Assembly (NCBI RefSeq): GCF_000316605.1
Contig: NC_019683.1
Location: forward strand, 2,340,036-2,404,035
Length of the DNA: 64,000 bases
Origin: [Leptolyngbya] sp. PCC 7376
GTDB taxonomy: Bacteria; Cyanobacteriota; Cyanobacteriia; Cyanobacteriales; MRBY01
Reading direction: 5' to 3'
How positions within the stretch are numbered: position 1 is the first letter of the stretch; every line of letters begins with the position of its first letter. The translations under genes and the position numbers were made by a program. The notes under the pieces are model-generated. The model saw only the letters and a list, made by a program, of their open reading frames with translations, did not search any database and was not told where the DNA came from. Positions 1 to 8,044 of this stretch are shown piece after piece.

Positions 1-43
1 TGGCTGTACCACCCAACAGAAAATACTATTGACATCCATCGAG

Positions 44-57
44 GTTGCATATACAAC
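44..57. promoter_or_regulatory. Candidate MarR operator 1
   Basis: The 14-mer GTTGCATATACAAC is a palindrome with one mismatch and nearly identical to the perfect palindrome at 549-562. It lies just upstream of the marR start codon and 9 bases downstream of a TTGACA hexamer (29-34), so a bound repressor would cover the -10 region. Autoregulation is inferred. Confidence 0.6.
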
Positions 58-63
58 TAATGT

Positions 64-528
64 ATGAGAAAAAAAGACAATCCCCAAGAAGCAATCCAGT
101 TTGCCCAGGTGATTGCATCAGATTGCATTGGTGCGAGAGTTCGTATCCTTAGTCGAGCTATCTCTCGCATCTACGATGACAGGATCCGACCCCATGGCAT
201 TAAGTTCTCTCAGATGAACATTCTGACCGTAGTCACCTTGCACGAACCCATTCAGCAAGTAGAAGTTGGACGGATGCTCTCGCTCGAAAAATCCACGCTT
301 AGTCGCAATGTCAACCTGATGAAATCCAAAGGTTGGCTCCAAAGTCAGTCTGACGAAGGCAGCAATCGCTTTTTAGTGGCGACACAAAAGGGGCATGAAC
401 TATTGGTAAAAGCAGCACCAGATTGGGTTAAAGCCCAAGAACAAGTGACTGCCATTCTTGGGGAACAAACTGCGATAGAGCTAAGGCAAGCAGCAGACCA
501 GCTCCAGCCAAAGGATGCCGGGGATTAA
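64..528 (+). CDS. MarR-family transcriptional regulator
   Basis: A 154-residue protein with a MarR-type winged helix. After an N-terminal dimerisation helix, the segment around residues 60-100 (VGRMLSLEKSTLSRNVNLMK) is the recognition helix, followed by the wing. The length is normal for the family. MarR proteins are dimers that bind short palindromes and usually repress themselves and a neighbour until a small ligand releases them. The next gene, an NmrA-like oxidoreductase on the same strand 52 bases away, is the likely target, because copies of the same palindrome precede both genes. The ligand is unknown. The start is only about 7 bases after the operator, so the mRNA may have a very short leader. 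Confidence 0.88.
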   Translation: MRKKDNPQEAIQFAQVIASDCIGARVRILSRAISRIYDDRIRPHGIKFSQMNILTVVTLHEPIQQVEVGRMLSLEKSTLSRNVNLMKSKGWLQSQSDEGSNRFLVATQKGHELLVKAAPDWVKAQEQVTAILGEQTAIELRQAADQLQPKDAGD

Positions 529-548
529 GAATTTTTTTTGCACTCAAA

Positions 549-562
549 GTTGTATATACAAC
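549..562. promoter_or_regulatory. Candidate MarR operator 2 (perfect palindrome)
   Basis: GTTGTATATACAAC is a perfect 14-bp inverted repeat in the 52-bp gap between marR and the oxidoreductase gene. It differs by one base from the site at 44-57. Pairing of the same palindrome before regulator and neighbour is typical of a MarR regulon. That MarR binds here is inferred. Confidence 0.65.
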
Positions 563-580
563 ATAAAATCACGGGGAATT

Positions 581-1684
581 ATGAAACCACGAATTCTTGT
601 TACTTCCGCTGTTGGTCATACAGGTTCAGTTGTTGTGAAACAGCTGCTAGAAAAAGGCTTCAAAGTTCGTGCCTTTGTGCGTCGTCAAGATGGTCGCTCT
701 AAAAAACTCAAGCAACTCGGTGCTGAAATTTTCGTTGGTGATTTGTTCGATTTTCGAGATCTCCAAAAGGCGCTGATTGGTGTGCAGCGTGCTTACTATT
801 GTTTCCCTTTTGCCCCAAATCTTTTGCATGGGTCGATGCTCTTTGCCCTTGCTGCGGAGGAAGCAAAGCTTGAGATGATGGTCGCTTTAACGGCTTGGAA
901 TCCACATCCAACCCACCCTTCGATTCACCAACGAGAACATTGGCTCGCGAACAATATCCATCAATGGATGCCGACGGTGGATGTGGTGCATATCAATCCG
1001 GGCATGTTCGCCTTTACCTATTTCTTTGGTCTGCCGCAAATCGTTCACTTTGGACAGTTGATGCTGCCATTTGGCGATGGATTGAATGCTCCGCCGTCCA
1101 ATGAAGATATTGCGGCGATCGCCGCTGGTGTTTTAGCGCAACCGGACAAGCATATCGGTAAGGTGTACCGTCCTACAGGCCCTCAGCTAATTTCTGGGTA
1201 CGATGTGGCGGATATTATGGGACGCATTCTCGATCGCCCTGTAACGTATCAGTCAGTCTCTATAGCAATGTTTGCGAAGGCCGCAAAAGCATTGGGGTTT
1301 TCTAATTTTGAGATCGCTCAAGTGCGCCATTATGCTCGGGAAGTTCGCCATGGTACTTATGCCATTAGCGCACCGACAGACCATATTCAACAGGTGTGCG
1401 ATCGCCCCCCAGAAGATTTTGAAACCACAGCCCGTCGCTATATCCAGAATCCCGCGTTGGTTTTTCCGAGACTACAGATTGGGAATCGCTGGTACGCACT
1501 TCAGCTTTTAGTGAAAACTATATTGACTCGTGTGCCGGATCTAGATCGCTGGGAATCAAAGCGTGATTATCCACTGCTGTCTAATTCGGCCTTAGCCCAT
1601 GAGAGTGATGAGTGGCGCGAAGTTGCCCAACAGAAGCAATTAGCCCTGATTCACTCAGGACATTTGTCGGGAAATTTGCGGTAA
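581..1684 (+). CDS. NmrA-like NAD(P)-binding oxidoreductase
   Basis: 367 residues starting at the ATG at 581, which has a GGGG-type ribosome site just upstream; a longer in-frame start at 515 would overlap marR and the operator. The N-terminus has the atypical SDR / NmrA dinucleotide fold: a beta strand, then a Gly-rich loop (TSAVGHTGS), then a helix, with an Arg-rich second strand end (FVRRQDG) that suggests NADP preference. The C-terminal half is the variable substrate domain. Members include quinone and flavonoid reductases and redox sensors without catalysis, so the substrate cannot be named. It is probably controlled by the upstream MarR, perhaps in response to an electrophile or quinone (inference). 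Confidence 0.8.
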   Translation: MKPRILVTSAVGHTGSVVVKQLLEKGFKVRAFVRRQDGRSKKLKQLGAEIFVGDLFDFRDLQKALIGVQRAYYCFPFAPNLLHGSMLFALAAEEAKLEMMVALTAWNPHPTHPSIHQREHWLANNIHQWMPTVDVVHINPGMFAFTYFFGLPQIVHFGQLMLPFGDGLNAPPSNEDIAAIAAGVLAQPDKHIGKVYRPTGPQLISGYDVADIMGRILDRPVTYQSVSIAMFAKAAKALGFSNFEIAQVRHYAREVRHGTYAISAPTDHIQQVCDRPPEDFETTARRYIQNPALVFPRLQIGNRWYALQLLVKTILTRVPDLDRWESKRDYPLLSNSALAHESDEWREVAQQKQLALIHSGHLSGNLR

Positions 1685-1783
1685 CAATCTGTCTGAAACT
1701 CCGTATCTCGGCGATCGCTGTGACAGTAAAAGAAGTATTTTCCAACATTAATTTTTTAATCTTTATTCAATGAGGTCATACCT

Positions 1784-2269
1784 ATGGATACGCTCACGAT
1801 TTTTGGTCTTCAATTCATCTTGAGCCTGATGGTTTTTAGCTTGCTCGCTAAGTGGTATCTCTTACCTCGATTGGCTCAATATTCAACGCCACAGGCACTC
1901 CTGCTACTCCTCATTCCCCATACCTTGCGCCATCTTGGTTTGGTTTTCTTGGTGCCAGGGTTAGTTGTGCAGCCGTTGCCCAGTAGTTTTGCCAATGCAG
2001 CTGCTTATGGTGATTTAATCAGTGGGTTACTCGCGTTGTTGGCGATGGTTGCGTTGCGTTCCCGTTGGGCGATCGCCCTAGGTTTGGTCTGGATATTTAA
2101 TATTGTCGGCACGGTAGATCTCTTAAATGCGTTGAGAAAAGTTGAGGTCGTTCCATATTTGGGGACAACTTGGTATATCCCAACTTTTGTAGTGCCAATT
2201 CTTTTGGTCACCCATGTCATGATTTTTGCTCAGGTATTTAAGACACGCAAGCAAGCACACTCCCATTAA
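1784..2269 (+). CDS. Hypothetical four-helix membrane protein
   Basis: 161 residues with about four hydrophobic helices (roughly residues 5-27, 38-62, 75-110 and 130-155) and a short basic, His-containing tail. I do not recognise a named family. It follows the oxidoreductase on the same strand after a 99-bp gap that contains a HIP1 site, so it may belong to the MarR-controlled group but could have its own promoter. No catalytic motif is visible. It is the last intact gene before the insertion-sequence cluster. Confidence 0.6.
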   Translation: MDTLTIFGLQFILSLMVFSLLAKWYLLPRLAQYSTPQALLLLLIPHTLRHLGLVFLVPGLVVQPLPSSFANAAAYGDLISGLLALLAMVALRSRWAIALGLVWIFNIVGTVDLLNALRKVEVVPYLGTTWYIPTFVVPILLVTHVMIFAQVFKTRKQAHSH

Positions 2270-2399
2270 CCTAAAATCGACACTCTAGCAGATGGACGGC
2301 GATCGCCTTATCTCATTTTTTGATTTTGTTGAATTAAAACGAATCCATATTTTGAAGTCATCTCTAGCAAACTTGTGCGGTAATATTCCACGTAAATTA

Positions 2400-3362
2400 A
2401 CGTGAGTTCTGGATAAGGAAAGAAAAGAAGAAAGCTCATATCGTGGCAGTTGAAACCAATCCACAGCTTTCTCCTATGCTTAGTTTAGACGCTTTATTTT
2501 GTGACGTTGACGATTTCTGCCAGGTCTTTGAACCTCAGTGGCATCAAGAATTACTGAGCTCTTGCAAAAGGTATCGTCACCGTTCTAGAAGCCTAAGCTT
2601 GAGTGAGGTGATGACGATACTGATTGCATTTCATCAATCTCACTATCGTAATTTCAAGCATTTCTATCTCCTGATGGTGCGACACTATTGGCAAAAAGCC
2701 TTTCCCAAAGCAGTGAGTTATCAACGCTTTGTGGCATGGATGCCCTCCAGCTTAGTGCCTCTATGTGCCTATTTATGTGACTGTTATGGAGATTGCACAG
2801 GCATTAGTTTCATTGATGCCACCAGTATCAAAGTTTGTCACAATCGCCGTATTGCCCAACATCGAGTCTTTAACGGTCATGCCGCTAGAGGCAAAACCTC
2901 TGTTGGGTGGTTCTTTGGCTTCAAACTCCATCTGGTCATTAATGACCGAGGAGAATTACTTCATGTACAAATCACTCCTGGCAATATTGATGACAGAAAG
3001 CCTGTCGTTGAACTGTTACGGAATTTATTCGGCAAAGTTTTTGGAGATAAGGGCTATGTGTCCCAAGCTCTGGCACAACATCTCAAAGAAGAACATGATG
3101 TGATGTTAATTGCTAAACCTCGCCGCAATATGGAGAATCGCTTGATGCTCTGGCAAGATACATTCATCGCTCGTAAACGAGCTTTGATTGAAACCGTGAT
3201 TGACCAACTGAAGAACATTTCTCAGATTGAGCACTCTAGACATCGTAGTCCAGCGAACTTCTGTGTCAATTTGCTGTGTGGCTTGATTGCCTATTGTCAT
3301 CAGCCTAAGAAACCTTCTCTCCAACTCAATTAGAGTCTCATTTCCTTATCCAGAACTCACGT
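2400..3362 (+). mobile_element. IS982-family element, copy 1 (left unit of tandem pair)
   Basis: A complete 963-bp element. Its ends are inverted repeats starting ACGTGAGTTCTGGATAAGGA at the left, with the exact complement at the right end 3343-3362. It carries one transposase gene. The 7 bases before it (TAAATTA, 2393-2399) are repeated not after this copy but after copy 2 (4276-4282), so copies 1 and 2 together occupy a single target-site duplication. The element has no HIP1 site, unlike the chromosome around it. Confidence 0.88.
2443..3333 (+). CDS. IS982-family transposase (copy 1)
   Basis: 296 residues, GTG start, full length for the family. Recognised by the N-terminal [13 protein letters not shown] segment and the catalytic core: first Asp in [11 protein letters not shown], second in [11 protein letters not shown], and the Glu in [16 protein letters not shown]982 transposases are DDE enzymes that cut at the 18-25 bp terminal repeats. 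The gene is intact and both of its own ends are present, so it may be active. It has clear amino-acid differences from the copies at 3389-4246 and 7111-8001, so the three are related isoforms and not recent duplicates. Confidence 0.92.
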   Translation: MAVETNPQLSPMLSLDALFCDVDDFCQVFEPQWHQELLSSCKRYRHRSRSLSLSEVMTILIAFHQSHYRNFKHFYLLMVRHYWQKAFPKAVSYQRFVAWMPSSLVPLCAYLCDCYGDCTGISFIDATSIKVCHNRRIAQHRVFNGHAARGKTSVGWFFGFKLHLVINDRGELLHVQITPGNIDDRKPVVELLRNLFGKVFGDKGYVSQALAQHLKEEHDVMLIAKPRRNMENRLMLWQDTFIARKRALIETVIDQLKNISQIEHSRHRSPANFCVNLLCGLIAYCHQPKKPSLQLN

Positions 3363-4275
3363 TAATAAGCAATCCACCACTTTCTCCCATGACCAGTCTA
3401 GAACCTTTGTTTTGTTCCATTGATGATTTCTGCCAAGTCTTTGAACCTCAATGGCAACAACAATTACTGGCCTCGAAACAACGGCGGCGACGTCGCCCTA
3501 GAAGCCTTAGTCTCAGCGAGATAATGACGATATTGATTGCATTTCATCAATCTCACTATCGTAACTTCAAGTATTTCTATCTCATCAATGTGCGTCATCA
3601 CTGGCGAAGAGCTTTTCCCAGAGCCGTGAGTGACCAACGTTTTGTGGAGTGGATGCCTTCGACGTTAGTACCTCTATGTGTCTACCTACAGCACTGTTAT
3701 GGTCAATGCACAGGTATTAGTTTCATTGATGCCACCAGTATCAAGGTTTGTCACAATCGCCGCATCTCTCAACATCGCGTTTTTGAAGGTCATGCCGCTC
3801 GAGGTAAAACCTCTGTGGGTTGGTTCTTTGGTTTCAAACTACATCTGGTTATCAATGACCATGGCGAATTACTCAATGTTAAAATCACGCCTGGCAACAC
3901 CAATGATAGAAAGCCGGTAGTGGAGCTTTTGAAAGGGTTATCGGGAAAAGTCTTTGCCGATAAAGGTTACGTCTCTCAAGCTCTGGCACAGTATTTACAA
4001 GAAGAATATGATGTGAGGCTTCTAGCTAAGCCTCGTCGCAATATGAAGAATCACCTGATGCTTTGGCGTGACAAAGTGCTGGCTCGTAAGCGAGCTTTAA
4101 TTGAGACCGTCATTGACCAACTGAAGAATATTTCTCAGATTGAACACTCTCGCCATCGCAGTCCAGCGAACTTTTGTGTCAACTTGCTTTGCGGTCTCAT
4201 TGCCTACTGTCATCAGCCTAAGAAACCCTCTCTTCAGCTTGATTAGAACCTCATTTCCTTATCCCGAACTCACGT
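3363..4275 (+). mobile_element. IS982-family element, copy 2, missing its left end
   Basis: This unit begins directly at the right terminus of copy 1. About 50 bp including its own left inverted repeat and first codons are absent: homology with copy 1 resumes at AATCCAC (3370 onward). Its right inverted repeat (4256-4275) is present with one mismatch, and the 7 bases after it (TAAATTA, 4276-4282) match those before copy 1. Only the outer ends of the pair are flanked by the duplication, so the two units now form one composite of about 1.9 kb. Confidence 0.82.
3389..4246 (+). pseudogene. IS982-family transposase (copy 2), N-terminally truncated
   Basis: The frame encodes the complete DDE core ([33 protein letters not shown]), but the native start and about 10 codons are lost with the left end of the element. 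The first plausible start left is the ATG at 3389, giving about 285 residues against 296 for the sister copies. An apparent longer frame from 3287 reads through the 3' end of copy 1 and is not native. It might still be translated and act in trans on the shared ends. I class it as truncated because its promoter and start region are gone. Confidence 0.7.
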
Positions 4276-4367
4276 TAAATTAGGTGATGATTTTGCGCTT
4301 GCGGCATAACTCATCGTTAGCAGTCTTCAATGGCTCATACTCCATCAAGTATTCACAGACAGTAAAG

Positions 4368-4769
4368 ATGAAAGAAATTTCTGGAATTAATCACGTAGGC
4401 ATTCGGGTGGCCGACCTAGAAAAGGCGAGAAAATTTTACGAACAATTGGGCTTTGAATTTCTCATAGGACCCATTGGCCCGGAGCCTGTCGCAATTATGG
4501 AACATCCTTCGGGAGTAAATATCAACCTGATACTAAATGCAGACTCCGGTATTGCGGAAAACATACTGATGGATGTGCCCGAAAAACATCCCGGTTACAC
4601 CCACATCGCTTTAGATGTAACTGATATCGGAGCAGTTGAAATAGCCATAAAAGATTTAGGAATTGAGATTACAGAGAGGCCAATAACTTTACCCGATGGG
4701 GATGTAATGTTTTTTATCCGCGATCAAGATAGGAACGTGATCGAGTTTCATCAAAATTCAGGCTCATGA
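4368..4769 (+). CDS. VOC / glyoxalase-fold protein
   Basis: 133 residues from the ATG at 4368; an upstream in-frame ATG (4284) lies right at the IS982 target duplication and adds non-conserved sequence. The single vicinal-oxygen-chelate domain is clear: INHVGIRVADLEKARKFYEQLGF at the start, THIALDV in the middle and NVIEFHQ at the end, giving the usual His/Glu metal positions. The family includes glyoxalase I, dioxygenases and antibiotic-binding proteins, so the reaction cannot be assigned. It sits between IS982 and a DUF1499-like gene, and its original upstream context may have been lost to the insertion. Confidence 0.8.
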   Translation: MKEISGINHVGIRVADLEKARKFYEQLGFEFLIGPIGPEPVAIMEHPSGVNINLILNADSGIAENILMDVPEKHPGYTHIALDVTDIGAVEIAIKDLGIEITERPITLPDGDVMFFIRDQDRNVIEFHQNSGS

Positions 4770-4827
4770 CCACCAACGGTTGGAGTTTCTGGGTCTCATG
4801 GAGGATCACTACAGAGGAAAATGAGAC

Positions 4828-5523
4828 ATGCCATATTTCACTTTAGTACCGTACTTAATTATCCTCGCCGGAGTTGGGTTGAGTTATGTCGGTCTGCTGC
4901 CAGCGATGACAGGCTGGGTACTGTCTGCACTGGGTGTTCTATCCGGCCTCGGATTCGCGGTCACTGTGATGTTCTCCAGACAGGTGGATTTGTGGTGGGC
5001 TGCAGCGATCGCCGTCTTACCTTCAATGGTTGCAATCCCTATGGTCATGAACGATCTGCGTTACCCACGCATTAATGACGTGGCGACGAATGTTGAGGCT
5101 CCTCCGACGTTTGTTGCAGCGCTTCAGATTGCTCCAAATACGAGGCGTGACATGTCATTTCCTGAGAAGAACGGGCCAATTATACATAAGGCCTATCCAA
5201 ACATTCACCCGCTCATTTTGGATGAACCATTAGAACATGTCTTCCAACGTATCGAAACCCTCGCGAGGATTCAACCTGGCTGGGTAATCACTCGCCATGA
5301 CGCGATCACCTTTACTTTGGAGGGTGAAGCCACGACATCATTTTTCCGGTTCATTGATGATTTCATCATCCACGTTTCAGATTACGAAGGAAAGGCTCGG
5401 ATCGACATACGCTCAAAATCGCGCGACGGACTGGTTGATGCAGGCGCAAACGCAAAACGAATTCAGACGTTTTTTAAACAACTTGATAACTCCAAGGCGG
5501 AGGCAATGCATGTCGATAGTTAA
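4828..5523 (+). CDS. DUF1499-like membrane-anchored protein
   Basis: 231 residues. The first about 75 residues hold two or three hydrophobic helices (residues 5-25, 30-50, 55-72). The remainder is a soluble domain of the DUF1499 type, with its ending pattern DYEGKARIDIRSKSRDGLVDAGANAKRIQTFF. Function is unknown for this family. The last 14 bases overlap the start of the next gene (ATG at 5510), so the two were co-translated before an IS1 element landed immediately after this stop codon. The HIP1 site at about 5003 shows it is native DNA inside the IS cluster. Confidence 0.75.
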   Translation: MPYFTLVPYLIILAGVGLSYVGLLPAMTGWVLSALGVLSGLGFAVTVMFSRQVDLWWAAAIAVLPSMVAIPMVMNDLRYPRINDVATNVEAPPTFVAALQIAPNTRRDMSFPEKNGPIIHKAYPNIHPLILDEPLEHVFQRIETLARIQPGWVITRHDAITFTLEGEATTSFFRFIDDFIIHVSDYEGKARIDIRSKSRDGLVDAGANAKRIQTFFKQLDNSKAEAMHVDS

Positions 5524-5529
5524 GAAAAG

Positions 5530-6324
5530 GAGAGTTTCAAGAGAGTAATGTTAAACGCCAATTGCGCAGTAGCTCAATACTTCCATTCACTCTAAATTTC
5601 GCAAACAGTGCCATGCTCAAGTCCACCATGTGTTTTGATTTAGAGACGACCTTCGTCCTGCGATGAAACCGAGCAAACCAATGGCGATTGTCTGAGTTGT
5701 TTCTCTCAATTGCTATTGTCTCTTTCTTGCTAATGACATGAAAAGCATCTGGGTGATTCTCTAATAGCTGTTGATAGGGTTTCCAATTATCGGTGCAATA
5801 GACAGTGATTTGCCATTGCGAGAACCGCTCTAGTAAATGACCTAAAGTTCGACTATCACGACTTCCCAATTCCCAGTCAATGAGTCGCCCAGTATTACGG
5901 TCATATGCTTTCCAGACCCAAAGTTTGTTTTTTTCTCTTGGATAAAATGCCATAGCTCATCTAGCTCCACCACGACAGCAGACTCAGGAGTGGGCTTTTC
6001 ATAATTGGCTTCACCGAAATCTCTTACCCAATTGAGCACTGATTGAGCTGATACACCGAGAATCTTGGCTGTCGCATTCATGGACATACCACTCATATAC
6101 ATCAATACAGCTTCTAATTTCATCCAGAGAGGCTTGCCCCGCTCTTTAGAAAAGCTTGTAAATTGATAATTGCACTGCTTACACTTAAATCGTTGACGAT
6201 TTTTAGCGAATCCACTTTTGATGATGTCTTGAGCATTACATTGGGGACAGTGAATTGTCATAGCGAGACTTCCAAGGAAACGACTCACTCCATTTTGCTA
6301 TAGCATTACCTACTTGAAACTCTC
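5530..6324 (-). mobile_element. IS1-family element with 8-bp target duplication
   Basis: 795 bp. The ends are inverted repeats sharing GAGAGTTTCAAG and then, with mismatches, TAATG (5530-5550 and the complement at 6304-6324). AAGAAAAG flanks it on both sides (5522-5529 and 6325-6332), an 8-bp duplication as usual for IS1. It carries the two overlapping frames of an IS1 transposase joined by an A7C slippery run. Both ends and the duplication are undamaged, so the insertion looks recent. Confidence 0.9.
5537..6261 (-). CDS. IS1-family transposase made by -1 frameshift (InsA/InsB')
   Basis: The upstream frame starts at ATG 6261 after a GGAAG ribosome site. It encodes the zinc finger (CPQCNAQ, CKQC) and a helix-turn-helix up to VVELDELWHFIQEKK. 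The downstream frame, ending at 5537, continues with LWVWKAYDR, the second Asp in TDNWKPY and the Glu in IERNNSDN. The two join by a -1 shift at an A7C run (5928-5934 on the plus strand is T7), the class of slippery site used by IS1. The fused product is about 241 residues, close to the 232 of classical IS1. A simple frameshift mutation is possible but less likely given the site. Confidence 0.82.
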
Positions 6325-7081
6325 AAGAAAAGAACAGCATTTGAGGACGCTAGACAACAGATCACGTCACTTCCACGCCCCGTCCAAAATTGGATGCTGT
6401 GGTTGAACGTCGTTTTCCTAGCTGGTTTGTTGTTCATTTCCAATCATGGTGCTGTCCGCTGGGCGATCGCCGCATACTTGGTCTGTTTTCCAGTCGCGGT
6501 CCCTTTTTATCTCTACACCAGAGATATCGCGATGTCGGGTGTGCCTCACATTTTGTTTTGGACTCCGCTCTTGAGCTATAGCAGTGGTCAAAAGAGTTAA
6601 GACGTAGCAGAACGAAGAGTCATATCCATCGCATCTCTGAGAGATGGGCAGTGTTTGAGTTGCTTTCGAATGCGGCTTTTCAACCAAGACCAGCACCGCT
6701 CAATCTTGTTCAAATCTGGTGAATAAGGAGGTAGATACCATAGCTCACACTTCGCCTGTGCCAGAATGTCTGCGATTCTTCCCCCCTTATGAAAAGTAGC
6801 ATTATCCAAAATTAAGACCTGATGAGGTTTTAATTCTGGCAGTAAACAAGTCTCTGGCCACAGTTCAAACACATTACGGTTACAGGAGCCTTCTACTGTA
6901 AAGGGAGCAAACAGTTTGCCTTGACTCCATGCCGCAATCATATTGACTCTGCCGCGACGATTTCCGGACTTGAGGTCGTAGAGCCGTTCACCTTCGGGAC
7001 TATAGCCATAATCGTAGTTTCCATCTCGCTCATCCAATTCCCGACTCATCGCAATAAATAATTTGTTCTGGTCTTAAGTTA

Positions 7082-8044
7082 ACGTGAGTTCTGGATAAGG
7101 AATGATAGGTCTAATCAAGCTGTAAAGAAGGTTTTTTGGGTTGATGGCAGTAAGCAATCAGCCCACACAGCAAGTTCACACAAAAGTTTGTGGGACTGCG
7201 ATGTCGGGAATGTTCAATCTGTGAGATGTTCTTCAGTTGGTCAATAACTGTCTCAATCAAAGCCCGCTTACGAGCAAAAAGTTTATTTTGATAAACCATC
7301 AAATGATGCTTCATATTTCGACGAGGTTTAGCCATTAGGGTCACCTCATGTTCCTCTTGAAGATGCTGGGCTAAAGATTGTGAGACATAGCCTTTATCGG
7401 CAAAGACTTTACCCCATAAGTCTTGCCATAACTCCACTATAGGTTGGCGGTCATCGGTATTTCCGGGCGTCACTTGGACGTTGAGTAATTCTCCTCGCTC
7501 ATTGATGACCAGGTGTAGTTTGAAGCCGAAGAACCATCCCACCGAAGTCTTGCCCCTTGCCGCGCAACCTTCAAAAACACGGTGTTGAGAGATACGGCGA
7601 TTATGGCAAACCTTGATGCTGGTGGCATCAATGAAGCTAATACCAGTGTATTGTCCGAAGCATCGTCGCAGATATGTACAGAGAGGAATCAAGCTCGAAA
7701 GTATCCATGTCACAAAGCGTTGATAGCTCACAGCTAGAGGAAACTCTTGTTGCCAATCGCATTTCACCTTGATGAGATAGAAATGCTTGAAATTTCGATA
7801 GTGAGATTGATGGAAAGCAATGAGAATAGTCATCACCTCACTCAGACTGAGGCTTCTCTGACGGCGACGGTATTTTTTGCCAGAGCTGAGTAACGCTTGA
7901 TGCCATAAGGGTTCAAAGACTTGGCAGAAATCATCAACATGGCAAAACAGAGCCTCTAGACTGGACATGGGAGAAAGCCGTGGATTCGTTACAACTTCCA
8001 CGATATGGGCTTTCTCCTTTTCTTTCCTTATCCAGAACTCACGT
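7082..8044 (-). mobile_element. IS982-family element, copy 3, nested in IS630
   Basis: 963 bp, the same length as copy 1 and with the same terminal repeats (ACGTGAGTTCTGG... at 7082 and its complement ending at 8044). It is flanked by a 7-bp target duplication TAAGTTA (7075-7081 and 8045-8051). Together with TAAATTA at the tandem pair this suggests a preferred target like TAARTTA. It lies inside the IS630 transposase gene, so it arrived after IS630. Confidence 0.92.
7111..8001 (-). CDS. IS982-family transposase (copy 3)
   Basis: 296 residues with a GTG start, as in copy 1. The DDE core is complete: [22 protein letters not shown] and [14 protein letters not shown]. The conserved C-terminal block [16 protein letters not shown] is present. 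The element has both ends and a perfect target duplication, so it is structurally competent to move. Differences in the central region (for example the [19 protein letters not shown] segment) separate it from the other two copies. Confidence 0.92.
   Translation of the reverse strand: MEVVTNPRLSPMSSLEALFCHVDDFCQVFEPLWHQALLSSGKKYRRRQRSLSLSEVMTILIAFHQSHYRNFKHFYLIKVKCDWQQEFPLAVSYQRFVTWILSSLIPLCTYLRRCFGQYTGISFIDATSIKVCHNRRISQHRVFEGCAARGKTSVGWFFGFKLHLVINERGELLNVQVTPGNTDDRQPIVELWQDLWGKVFADKGYVSQSLAQHLQEEHEVTLMAKPRRNMKHHLMVYQNKLFARKRALIETVIDQLKNISQIEHSRHRSPTNFCVNLLCGLIAYCHQPKKPSLQLD

Noticed and set aside
3287-3388. N-terminal extension of IS982 copy 2 transposase
   Set aside because: It reads out of frame through the end of copy 1 and its inverted repeat, so it is not native coding sequence.
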